Origin: a virus
Strand: one strand, 5' to 3'
Virus record (IMG/VR): IMGVR_UViG_3300006641_000103
Coordinates: 1 to 31,430 of that record
Length of the DNA stretch: 31,430 nt
The position numbers and the translations under genes are program-made. The notes beneath the pieces are model-generated. The model searched no databases and had not been told where the DNA came from. It saw only the letters and a program-made list of their open reading frames with translations. This document shows, piece by piece, positions 1 through 7,383 of the stretch (the stretch's first letter is position 1; the number at the start of each line of letters is the position of its first letter).

Positions 1-19
1 TCTTCACGTCTTCGGTCAT
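1..19 (-). CDS. start of the next gene (partial)
   Basis: An ATG overlapping the holin stop (ATGA) with AGGAACAAAG upstream begins MTEDVK and runs out of the window. In T7 order this would be the small terminase subunit (gene 18), but six residues cannot confirm it. Confidence 0.5.
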
Positions 20-306
20 GCTTTGTTCCTGTTGAGCCACATCTGGGCCGCGCGCTCGACTCCCGCGACGCCAAGCGTCACGAGGCCGGCCGCGATGCCG
101 TAGGTGGCGGCGGGGTGCATGTCGGGAGCCCATGCCAGCGGGATGGAGGCGACAGCCCCCAAGCCGGCCCCGGTGATGGTCCTGCCGACCACCAGGCGCG
201 CCGTGAGTCGCCCGCCTGAGGCCAGCAGTTGACCCACCGTGATGGCCCCACCGAGGGCCGCGAGGGTCGCGATGAGCCCCTCAGGGCTATGCGGTGCTTG
301 GTTCAT
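16..306 (-). CDS. holin (multi-pass membrane protein, 96 aa)
   Basis: A 96-aa protein with an N-terminal hydrophobic stretch (GLIATLAALGGAITVGQLLA), a central one (ITGAGLGAVASIPLAWA) and a C-terminal one (ATYGIAAGLVTLGVAGVERAA), about three possible membrane passes, ending in basic NRNKA. The RLVVGRTITGAGLG segment resembles LydA-type phage holins. Its place after an XhlA-like protein and before a terminase-region gene agrees with T7 gp17.5. Holins open the inner membrane at the set time of lysis. The frame is open further upstream, but the duplicated start and membrane pattern favour the ATG at 306. Its ribosome binding site is weak. Confidence 0.8.
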   Translation of the reverse strand: MNQAPHSPEGLIATLAALGGAITVGQLLASGGRLTARLVVGRTITGAGLGAVASIPLAWAPDMHPAATYGIAAGLVTLGVAGVERAAQMWLNRNKA

Positions 307-326
307 GGGTTGTCCGAGGTTGGCGG
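252..326 (+). repeat. duplicated 75-bp segment, copy A (holin start)
   Basis: This segment matches 873-947 with four mismatches (at 289, 294, 312 and 323). It covers the ribosome binding region and the first 18 or so codons of the holin. In copy B it begins within the last codons of the tail fibre gene, so the original unit was the fibre/holin junction. Confidence 0.9.
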
Positions 327-335
327 CGTTGTCTG

Positions 336-575
336 TCAGCGGTGGAACAGATCTTTCGCCGCGGTGACGAGGCCGGAAGCGAACCCGGCTACGGCGAACA
401 CGGCCCACTTGGCGCCCTTTACCTTGTTCAGGTCCGCCTTCATCTCATGGACGTGTTCGTTCAGCAGTTCGTGCTCGCGGGCGTGCGTGGTCGAGTACCT
501 GTCGACCGACGCGGTGAGGGCGTCTACCTTGCCCTCGAGGCGGCCGAGGCTCTGACGGAGGGCTTCGACGGGCAT
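336..575 (-). CDS. coiled-coil membrane protein, XhlA-like (79 aa)
   Basis: A 79-aa protein with an N-terminal heptad helix (MPVEALRQSLGRLEGKVDAL, then HAREHELLNEHVHEM) and one C-terminal membrane helix (about 56-74, AKWAVFAVAGFASGLVTAA), ending KDLFHR. This is the layout of XhlA-type holin partners. It precedes the true holin by 29 bases and overlaps the upstream stop (TGATG). A role in timing lysis or in holding the holin at the membrane is inferred. No signal peptide. Confidence 0.7.
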   Translation of the reverse strand: MPVEALRQSLGRLEGKVDALTASVDRYSTTHAREHELLNEHVHEMKADLNKVKGAKWAVFAVAGFASGLVTAAKDLFHR

Positions 576-724
576 CAGCCGCGCGCCTCGAACGCGAGCA
601 CCTCCGGATCGGAAGCAAGCATTGCTTCTTCCGCGTATCCCGGCTGGGGCCGCCGATAGACGCCCTTGATGGCGCCAAGCTCGTCCCGCTCGACCCACAC
701 AAGCACGTCGGTGTCAACGAACAT
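575..724 (-). CDS. small hypothetical protein after the tail fibre (49 aa)
   Basis: A 49-aa frame beginning MFVDTDVLVWVERDELGAIK and ending EVLAFEARG. GGGAGGG precedes the ATG, and both ends overlap neighbours (TGATG at the start, TGATG at the end), which is a strong sign of a real operon gene. The pattern GVYRRPQPGYAEEAML resembles short proteins found beside fibre genes and some tail-fibre assembly chaperones (IYR..PQPGYA). A role in fibre folding is possible but not proven. Too short for domain detection. Confidence 0.65.
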   Translation of the reverse strand: MFVDTDVLVWVERDELGAIKGVYRRPQPGYAEEAMLASDPEVLAFEARG

Positions 725-927
725 CAGGCATCCCTCCCGCGCGTATCAATCCACCCCAGCGTGGCGCAGCGGAGGACAGTAGAAGCAGCGCTGGAGTTGA
801 GGCGCGACCGGACTTGTGCGCTAGTGTTGGTGCGAACGCGAAGTTGTGCCGACTGACTGGTGTTTCCACCAGCGAGGGCCGCGAGGGTCGCGATGAGCCC
901 CTCAGGGCTGTGCGATGCTTGGTTCAT
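724..927 (-). CDS. chimeric short ORF with a duplicated holin start (67 aa)
   Basis: A 67-aa frame whose first 19 residues, MNQASHSPEGLIATLAALA, copy the start of the holin at 16-306 (MNQAPHSPEGLIATLAALG). The rest, from GGNTSQSAQLRVRTNTS to DTRGRDA, is unrelated, Ser/Arg-rich and has no membrane helix, so it is not a working holin. The join follows a 75-base near-identical repeat (873-947 and 252-326). It starts 3 bases after the fibre stop and ends overlapping the next ATG (TGATG). It may be translated, but more likely it is a recombination scar or a regulator of the true holin. Function unknown. Confidence 0.5.
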   Translation of the reverse strand: MNQASHSPEGLIATLAALAGGNTSQSAQLRVRTNTSAQVRSRLNSSAASTVLRCATLGWIDTRGRDA

Positions 928-947
928 GGGTTATCCGAGGTTGCCGG
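873..947 (+). repeat. duplicated 75-bp segment, copy B (fibre end and chimeric ORF start)
   Basis: The partner of 252-326, at 71 of 75 identical positions, in the same orientation and 621 bases apart. It spans the last codons of the tail fibre and the start of the 67-aa chimeric ORF. Homologous recombination between the copies would delete three small genes. Confidence 0.9.
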
Positions 948-2328
948 GGATGTCCCACCCGTGGGTCCAGATGTCCGTAGCGTTGGCCGAATCGCCGCCC
1001 CAGTAGAGGGTCTGCGCGGTCGCCATCAGTACTTCGACTGGGAAGTCGACCACCGAGGAGCCGAGTTCGACGGCGCTTCCGGCGAGGCTTGCGTGCGCCA
1101 CGACAGTGAACGCTGCGTGGTTGACCTTGTAGTACTGCCCGCCAGTGTTGTTCCACAGGAGGAACAAGGCCTTCGTCGCGATGGTCGGCACCGTGGACAT
1201 CGTGCTGGCCGTCGCGCTGCCCGAAGTCGGACACGTTGCCGCCGAGACGTCCTTGACGCCGACGTCGAGGCGCAGCGTTTTCCCCCGCTGCGTCGCCGCT
1301 TGGAGGACCGTGCCGCTGCCCGACGTGGTCTTCCACGCGCCCACGAGGAGCTTGTAGGTGTACCCAGAGGGGAGCGTGGGGGCCGTAGCGGAGAGCGATG
1401 CGAGGCCCGCGATGGTCGTCCCGTCCGAGATCAGCCACAGGTACACCGTGGTGCTGGTGCTGAACGCCCCGGCCTGGTCGCGCGCGTTGATCGCGCTACC
1501 CGAGGTGTTGATGTTCGGACTGACGGAGACCGCAGTGTGGCGGATGATCTGGCCAGAACTGTCGACCAGCACGGCCTCATCTGCCGTGATGTCGGCGATG
1601 GAGGTCGTCGCGTTGCGGACGATCTTCAGGCCGGACGTCGATCCGACCCCGACGATTGCAGCCGTCACGAACGCCGTGCTGGCCGCTTGCGTGGTGCTGG
1701 TCTTCGCCGCTGCGGTAGGCACCGCGGGGGTGCCGGTGAACGTCGGGCTGGCCGTGTTGGCCTTTGCAGCCACACTGGTCGTCAGCGTGTCCACATCGCC
1801 TTGGAGCTCGTTCAGAGCCGCCTGAACCGTAGTGCCGGCGAGGTTCCCCGAGGGGACATTCGCGATGCTTCCGGCCGTGGGGGTCACGGGGGCGATTGCC
1901 GCCGCGTCCAACTGGGCCTTCGTGACGAGATCTTGGGCGTCGACGGCGTCACCAGCGTTTGTGACGCGGAGGCCTTCCGCGTCCCAATCGCCGTCGTCCG
2001 TAAGGCCCATCGCGTCACCCGCACGGTCCACCGCCTCTTGTGCGAGGTAGAACGCCTGCAGGGAGTCGGTGTTGAGGTCATCCGCGTTGAGCGTTCCGAC
2101 TTGGTATTCGACGAGACGTTCCGTCGAAGACGAATCTCGGGAGACCTTGATGTCTGCGCCGTTTGCCGGGGCTGGACTGATCGAGACCGTGCTCGCGTTG
2201 ACCCAAGTGAAGGCCGTGGAGACGCCGTCCACCGTGACACTGACGTGGTCCTGCGAGATGTACGGGAACGGGACGGCGCGGTTGGTCGTGACGCCGTCTC
2301 CGGTATAGCGGACGTAGGAGTTTGCCAT
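931..2328 (-). CDS. tail fibre protein, T7 gp17 N-terminal type
   Basis: A 465-aa fibre. Residues 1-140 match the T7 gp17 virion-attachment domain: NSYVRYTGDGVTTNRAVPFPYI, then DGVSTAFTWVNASTVSISPAPANGADIKVSRD, then LNTDSLQAFYLAQEAVDRAGDA. After that come the short fibre repeats typical of trimers (NVPSGNLAGTTVQAALNELQGD; ASPTFTGTPAVPTAA with ASTAFVTAAI) and a Ser/Thr-rich beta domain (SDGTTIAGLASLSATAPTLPSGYTYKLLVGAW) that is probably the receptor-binding tip. No depolymerase, peptidase or chaperone motif is visible. Its end is duplicated downstream (see 252-326). TGAGGG-type purines lie before the ATG. Confidence 0.9.
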   Translation of the reverse strand: MANSYVRYTGDGVTTNRAVPFPYISQDHVSVTVDGVSTAFTWVNASTVSISPAPANGADIKVSRDSSSTERLVEYQVGTLNADDLNTDSLQAFYLAQEAVDRAGDAMGLTDDGDWDAEGLRVTNAGDAVDAQDLVTKAQLDAAAIAPVTPTAGSIANVPSGNLAGTTVQAALNELQGDVDTLTTSVAAKANTASPTFTGTPAVPTAAAKTSTTQAASTAFVTAAIVGVGSTSGLKIVRNATTSIADITADEAVLVDSSGQIIRHTAVSVSPNINTSGSAINARDQAGAFSTSTTVYLWLISDGTTIAGLASLSATAPTLPSGYTYKLLVGAWKTTSGSGTVLQAATQRGKTLRLDVGVKDVSAATCPTSGSATASTMSTVPTIATKALFLLWNNTGGQYYKVNHAAFTVVAHASLAGSAVELGSSVVDFPVEVLMATAQTLYWGGDSANATDIWTHGWDIPGNLG

Positions 2329-2355
2329 GAGGGTAGTGGTGAGGCCCGCAGCGCG

Positions 2356-2371
2356 GGGACCTCACGGTCCC
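2356..2371 (-). terminator. hairpin between gp16-like and tail fibre genes
   Basis: On the minus strand GGGACC-GTGA-GGTCCC forms a perfect 6-bp stem with a tetraloop in a 48-base gap, six bases after the gp16 stop. No U-run follows, so it may be an mRNA-processing or stabilising hairpin. Confidence 0.45.
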
Positions 2372-2376
2372 TCACG

Positions 2377-5300
2377 CTAGTCGGGCGGGTTTGCCAAGGC
2401 GTTTCCGAGACGCCACACTTGGTTGAACGGGACGAGCATCAGCGCCTTCTCGCGGGCACGTTGTGCGTCCCCGTTGAGCGCCGCAGTGCCCGCCACGCCA
2501 ATCGTGTCGAGCGTCCCGAGTGACGGCCCCAGAAGCGAGTGCCACCACTTGTTGTTGCGGTACTTCGTGGACATACCGCCCGGGTCCATTCCGGTGGCCT
2601 TGAGGCCTGCGTCGATGTATGGCGAGAGGTAGTACGTCAGCCCGCCGCGGTCGACCACCTCCTTCATCCACTGCATGGAGGTGTAGTCCGCCGGGTCCTT
2701 CCGGTTCTGGTACGCCCGGATCGTCGCCACGAGGGTCGACAGCGCCACCAGTTCCGTGAAGTACGCCGCCACGCGCGCGTCCCCGTAGATGAGACCGCGC
2801 TGCAGCGCCGGCAGCAGGACGCGGTTCACAGCCCCGAAGCCGTAGCTCTGGAACTGCGCCAGCACCTGGCCGAGAGGTCGGGACATGAAGTTCGGGAGGT
2901 CGCCGATGCCCGGCGTGGGACTCGAGCGGTCCATGAGGCGACGCAGGGCAACGCGCAAAGTGCGCGCCGCTTCGTCACCGCCGGCCGTCTCGTTCCACTT
3001 GTAGGCGTTGGCGTGGAACCCGTAGTCATCCCGGGTACCGTGCTTCTCGAACATCGCCTGCAGCTTCGTCGCCTCCTCCTTCCCGATTCCCAGCGAGGCC
3101 AGTTCGGCCTTCTTGAGGGTGGACAGGGAGTCGTACTTTGCCAGGGACTTCGAGAGCTTCTCGACGAACATCAGGCCCGACACGCCCTTCACGAACGAGT
3201 TGTACGGGCCCATGAGGGTCCATGCGTTCATTCGGGACTGCAGCGTGTTCGCGACGCGGTCGTACGTGCCCGTTACGGCTTGCTTGACCGAGCCTTCCGT
3301 TCCGACGCCGCGGGCGCTCGCCATCTCGTTCAACATGAACTGCCGAGACGCGGTGGAGTGCGCCATGCTCATCTCCGCGGCCAGCATCAGCGTGCGGAGC
3401 TCCCGGGACTCGGGATCCACCTTGGCGTCCTTCAGAACCTTGAAGTACCGCCGGCTGGCCGACAGGGTTTCCTTGCCGAACCCGTTGTGCAGCACCTGGG
3501 TCGCGAGGTCCACGATGGACGAGACGACGAACCCCGCGGCGAACCGTAGGTACGTCATCTGGCGCAGCTTGGAGAGGCCCCACATCGCGAGCGATTCAGG
3601 ATCCTCCGGACGACCAGCGATGCCGAGCATCCGGTCCCGACCCATCATCACGTCCTTCTCGACCGCGGCGTACTCGGCCATGAGCTTCGCGCGCTTCTCG
3701 GGAGACGCCGCTGCGAGCTTCTCGTAGTCGGCGTAGACGGACTTCAGGGTCTTCTCGAGGGACTCCTCCCCGTACACCTCACGCAGCGCCAGGCGCGCGG
3801 AGATGTCCCGGTACTGCCGGTCGAGCACGTACGTCAGGTCCTTGTGCAGGAACCCGCGGTCCTCGAACATCCGCCGCTCGTCATCCGTCAGGATGATCCT
3901 GCGGTCCTTGGCCCGGCCGGATTGGCCGAGCTCCCGCAGGAGGCCGTTGGGGGCCTTCCCGTTGTCGCCGATGCCGTCCACGATCTCTTCGACCGTGTCC
4001 ATGATCGCGGCCTGGCGCGCAGCCTTCGCCTGCTCCTTGTTGGCCGCGGTGAGGCCTTTCTTGGCGTCTCGGACGCTGATCTTCGCTTCCTTCGCTCCCG
4101 TGCGGAGAACCTTGTAGGCCTCCCAGGCTTCCTTGCGGACCTTGGCCACGGCCTCGAACTTGTCGGTGAGCTTCTTCAGCGCCGCGGATTCCCGCTCGAC
4201 GATGATGTTGATCGCCTCGCTGCCTTCGCCCAAGGCCTTCGCAGTCTTCGCCTCATCGACGCGCTTCACGGCCTCGTCGACCCACTTGGCGTTCAACTGC
4301 ATGTCCTTGACGCGCTGACGCAGCGCCAGCACCGCATCGTTGTACTGCTGGCGGGCCTTGGCGAGCGCCGCCGCGTATTCCTCGCGGGTCTTCTGGAGGT
4401 TCGCGAGGGAGTCCGGGGACACCTGCCGGTCGCGCGGGAGGGAACTCAGGACGTCCGACGCTTCGGCCTTCGTGGCCTTGGCGGCGGCGATGAGGTCGCC
4501 CAGCGGGGCGAGGTCGTTACCCATCTTCGCCCGGCGCGCGGTCGCCTCTTCGGCAAGCCGCGTCTGGTCATCGATGGTGCGGGTGATCTCGTCCAGCTTG
4601 CCTTCGGCCTCCAGTGCTGCGGCCTTCAGGCCCTCGAGGCGCTTCACCTCGAGCTCGGCGGTGCGCTGCCGGATGGCGGCGCGCAGTTCACCCATGCGGG
4701 CCTTGCGGAGATCCTGCTCCCCGAGCTTCACGCCCAGGTCGGTGAGCTCCTTGATGTCGAGCGAGTCGAGATAGCGCTGCGTGGCCGCTTCGTGGGCCGC
4801 GCGGGCCCGCTCGAGCGCCACCGCGGCGCGGTCTCCGGTCCACTCCTCGAGTAGGTCGAGGCGTCCCGGCTGAGTCACCGTGTTGCCTGCGGCGTCCTTC
4901 ACAGGCTTGCCGCTGGCGTCGAGCTTCGGCTGCGCCCGGTCGGGCAGCGCTTTCCACTCGTCGAGCTTCAGGTTGTGCGTCTCGAGCAGCCAAGCCTCGT
5001 CGGGCCGGCCTTCGAACACCTGAAGCAGGAGACCGCGGAGCTCCTGCTTGTTAAGCTGGACGTGCCCCTTGTCCCACAGTTGCGCGAGCCCGTACTTCTT
5101 CCCGAGCCGCTGCTTCTCCGTGATCATGCCCGCACGGAACATCGCCTCTTCCTGCTCGAGCGCCTTGGCTTGCAGGAGCTTCGCCACACGGTCGGTGTGG
5201 CGCTCGATGACCTCGACGGCCTTCGGGTCCAGCCCTTCGGTGATCTTGGCGAACCACTTCCCGTCCGGCTCGGCGATCTTCCAGAGTCCGCCCTGTTGCC

Positions 5301-6510
5301 ACCAGGTGTTGGTCACCTTGCGGCGGACGATCTCGTGGAACTCGTCCTCGGAGATCCCGGTGTTCAGGAACTTCTTCTGGCCCACGATGGAGCCCATGAG
5401 GTTCACGTCGGACTTGATGGTCGCCGCCGCGGTGCTCCCGGTGACGCCCATGTCGACTTGCATCTGCCGGAAGCCGTCGATCAGGGACTGCTGGATCTCA
5501 TCCCGAGCGCCCATGAGGTCCCGCATGATGTCCTCTGCGCCAGCCCGGTGGGCGACGCCTTCCTCCATGTGGCGGGTGAAGATCCCGCCCAGGTCGAATA
5601 GGCCTTGGGTGACACTGCGGGCCACCTGTGAGGTCCACGCGGTGGCGCGCCCGGTGGGGGTCACCGCGGAGAGCCACTGGCCGACCTTGAGGGCCCCGCG
5701 TTGCAGGGCGTTGGTGCCTGTTACGGGCTCCGTCCCGGCCGTCACGCGGGCGCTGGCAGCACCCACGGAGCCCACGGTGTCGGCCTCCTCCCGCGCCATC
5801 CCCGGGAGCGCGGAGCCAATCGGCGGGGGCGCGGAGGGGTCCAGCGCCGGCTTGTTCGCCGGGTTGAGCGGCGCGGCCGGGTGCAGCGCCGAGGCGAACA
5901 CCCCGATGCCGCCGGCCAGCGCCGTCGTCAGGCCGATGTTGAGGAACGACTCCGTCTCGGTGCGGGTCGGTTGCAGTGCGTGCAGCGCGCTCTCCTGCAC
6001 CGTGGCGATGGCCGCTCCGGACGCCCCGACGCGCAGAGCGTTGGCGACCGCCCCGCCCGTGCCCGCCTTGGCGAACGGGACGAGGGTCATCACATCCACT
6101 AGCGACAGCCCCATGCCCAGCGCCAGGCCCCATCCGGAGCCCTGCTCGATGGTTTTGAGGTCTTCCGTCTGCGTCCGGATCCGCGCAGCGATGCGGCCAA
6201 AGTCAGCCTCGTTCTTCGCGTAGTCGAACGCCCCGCGCCGGAGCCACGGCTCGAGGTCCACCATGCGGACCTTGTTGGCCGCGAAATGCGAGTACGGGTT
6301 GAAGCCCGGGTCGAACTCCCCGGTGTCCTCCGCCATGCTGAACTCGGCCAGCGCAGCGCCCAGCACGGTGTCGCGACGCCACATCGCTGCGGCGGTCTCG
6401 AGGGCCGTGGGGGCCTTCATGTCCTCCACAACGGTGTCGCGAGTGGGCGCTACGGGGCGCTCTTGGGCGACAGGGGACGTCACGGGGACTGCAATGGTCG
6501 GATCAGCCAT
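2377..6510 (-). CDS. internal virion protein, T7 gp16-like, without lytic domain
   Basis: A 1377-aa ejection protein, close to T7 gp16 in size (1318 aa). The N-terminus (MADPTIAVPVTSPVAQ) lacks the transglycosylase domain of T7 gp16; the neighbouring gene supplies a lysozyme instead. Hydrophobic segments near 120-210 (LALGMGLSLVDVMTLVPFA, GAAIATVQES) may insert in membranes. The middle third is a Lys/Glu/Ala-rich coiled coil. The last third (LRFAAGFVVSSIVDLATQVL, SPTPGIGDLPNFMSRPLGQV, QFQSYGFGAVNR) is the conserved C-terminal gp16 section, ending RLGNALANPPD. In infection gp16 completes the inner-membrane part of the DNA channel. Confidence 0.92.
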   Translation of the reverse strand: MADPTIAVPVTSPVAQERPVAPTRDTVVEDMKAPTALETAAAMWRRDTVLGAALAEFSMAEDTGEFDPGFNPYSHFAANKVRMVDLEPWLRRGAFDYAKNEADFGRIAARIRTQTEDLKTIEQGSGWGLALGMGLSLVDVMTLVPFAKAGTGGAVANALRVGASGAAIATVQESALHALQPTRTETESFLNIGLTTALAGGIGVFASALHPAAPLNPANKPALDPSAPPPIGSALPGMAREEADTVGSVGAASARVTAGTEPVTGTNALQRGALKVGQWLSAVTPTGRATAWTSQVARSVTQGLFDLGGIFTRHMEEGVAHRAGAEDIMRDLMGARDEIQQSLIDGFRQMQVDMGVTGSTAAATIKSDVNLMGSIVGQKKFLNTGISEDEFHEIVRRKVTNTWWQQGGLWKIAEPDGKWFAKITEGLDPKAVEVIERHTDRVAKLLQAKALEQEEAMFRAGMITEKQRLGKKYGLAQLWDKGHVQLNKQELRGLLLQVFEGRPDEAWLLETHNLKLDEWKALPDRAQPKLDASGKPVKDAAGNTVTQPGRLDLLEEWTGDRAAVALERARAAHEAATQRYLDSLDIKELTDLGVKLGEQDLRKARMGELRAAIRQRTAELEVKRLEGLKAAALEAEGKLDEITRTIDDQTRLAEEATARRAKMGNDLAPLGDLIAAAKATKAEASDVLSSLPRDRQVSPDSLANLQKTREEYAAALAKARQQYNDAVLALRQRVKDMQLNAKWVDEAVKRVDEAKTAKALGEGSEAINIIVERESAALKKLTDKFEAVAKVRKEAWEAYKVLRTGAKEAKISVRDAKKGLTAANKEQAKAARQAAIMDTVEEIVDGIGDNGKAPNGLLRELGQSGRAKDRRIILTDDERRMFEDRGFLHKDLTYVLDRQYRDISARLALREVYGEESLEKTLKSVYADYEKLAAASPEKRAKLMAEYAAVEKDVMMGRDRMLGIAGRPEDPESLAMWGLSKLRQMTYLRFAAGFVVSSIVDLATQVLHNGFGKETLSASRRYFKVLKDAKVDPESRELRTLMLAAEMSMAHSTASRQFMLNEMASARGVGTEGSVKQAVTGTYDRVANTLQSRMNAWTLMGPYNSFVKGVSGLMFVEKLSKSLAKYDSLSTLKKAELASLGIGKEEATKLQAMFEKHGTRDDYGFHANAYKWNETAGGDEAARTLRVALRRLMDRSSPTPGIGDLPNFMSRPLGQVLAQFQSYGFGAVNRVLLPALQRGLIYGDARVAAYFTELVALSTLVATIRAYQNRKDPADYTSMQWMKEVVDRGGLTYYLSPYIDAGLKATGMDPGGMSTKYRNNKWWHSLLGPSLGTLDTIGVAGTAALNGDAQRAREKALMLVPFNQVWRLGNALANPPD

Positions 6511-6525
6511 AACCTCTCGTGGGTG

Positions 6526-7383
6526 TTAGACGTCGGGCTTGTTGAGAGCCGCGGACGCGAGCTTCGACTTCGGGGCGACGCGCGCCATGTAGTCGGCGAA
6601 CTTGGGGGGCTCGACGTCCCCTCCGGAGAACATCGAGGCCTCGCGATACCGACGCGAGAAGAGCCCGCCGAACGACTTCCGGTTCGAGTTGAACAGGATC
6701 TCGTTCAGGGCCCCGCCCCAGTCTCCGCTGGTGATGGCCGCGGTGAGCTTCGGCCCGATGAGGGACGGGCCGTTGAACGCGAGGGACACCAAGGGGATCC
6801 TGCGGTGCTCCGGAAGGTCCACGCCCTTCAGCCGCGTGGAGACGACGTCTTCCGCCTCCCGCACGTTGTAGTCGAAGAGCTTTCGCACCTCGACTTCGGA
6901 CAGTGGCTTGCGGCCTTGGTACACCTCGTCGAATCGCGCGTCATCGAAGCCGAGCGCGCGGGACATCACTTCCCGGGCGTCGGGGCGGTCCATGTTGAAG
7001 CCGATCCCGACGGTGACCTTGCCTTTGACGCCCTGGCCGGGGAGCACTTGGCGTCCCGTTGAGTCGTCGTAGGCGAACTTGCGAGCAGCCTCCTCGCCGG
7101 CAATGAAGTCGTACCGGCGCTGGATGTAGCTGCCCTCCATGGGCGTATCCGCCATGTCGTAGCCTTGGGGGCCCTTTCTCTTTCGGACCTCGGACCACCA
7201 GTTGCGGGCCGTGTCCATGAACTCGCGCACCGAGGACACGCCAGGCATCGGCACGGACACCCCGAGCGTGTCGGGGGCCGCGCCGCGCATCTGGCGATCA
7301 CGAAGGACGGAGCGTTGCAGATCCGCCATGTAGTCCGCGTAGTTGGTCGCGGACGACACTTGGGACATCAGGGAAACGTCCAT
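6526..7383 (-). CDS. stand-alone GH24-like virion lysozyme
   Basis: A 285-aa protein with a T4-lysozyme-like (GH24) core at about 88-255. YDFIAGEEAARKFAYDD holds Glu97 and Asp106 (nine apart, as Glu11 and Asp20 of T4 lysozyme), KVTVGIGFN holds Thr124 (T4 Thr26 region), LSLAFNGPS is the family helix end, and RRYREASMF the final RRxxE motif. The first 80 residues are unlike lysozymes and may fix it into the ejection complex. Its place between gp15-like and gp16-like genes suggests it travels in the virion and opens the cell wall at infection. In T7 that task is done by the N-terminal transglycosylase domain of gp16, which is absent here. GAGGA lies before the ATG. Confidence 0.88.
   Translation of the reverse strand: MDVSLMSQVSSATNYADYMADLQRSVLRDRQMRGAAPDTLGVSVPMPGVSSVREFMDTARNWWSEVRKRKGPQGYDMADTPMEGSYIQRRYDFIAGEEAARKFAYDDSTGRQVLPGQGVKGKVTVGIGFNMDRPDAREVMSRALGFDDARFDEVYQGRKPLSEVEVRKLFDYNVREAEDVVSTRLKGVDLPEHRRIPLVSLAFNGPSLIGPKLTAAITSGDWGGALNEILFNSNRKSFGGLFSRRYREASMFSGGDVEPPKFADYMARVAPKSKLASAALNKPDV

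Noticed and set aside
814-2523. 569-aa open frame on the plus strand
   Set aside because: Antisense to the tail fibre. Its Arg/Gly/Val-rich text without any family pattern is what GC-rich antisense frames give.
2539-3549. 336-aa open frame on the plus strand, with others of similar size opposite gp16, gp15 and DNA polymerase
   Set aside because: Opposite strand of clear virion and replication genes, with biased Arg/Val/Leu composition. The whole window is transcribed from the minus strand.
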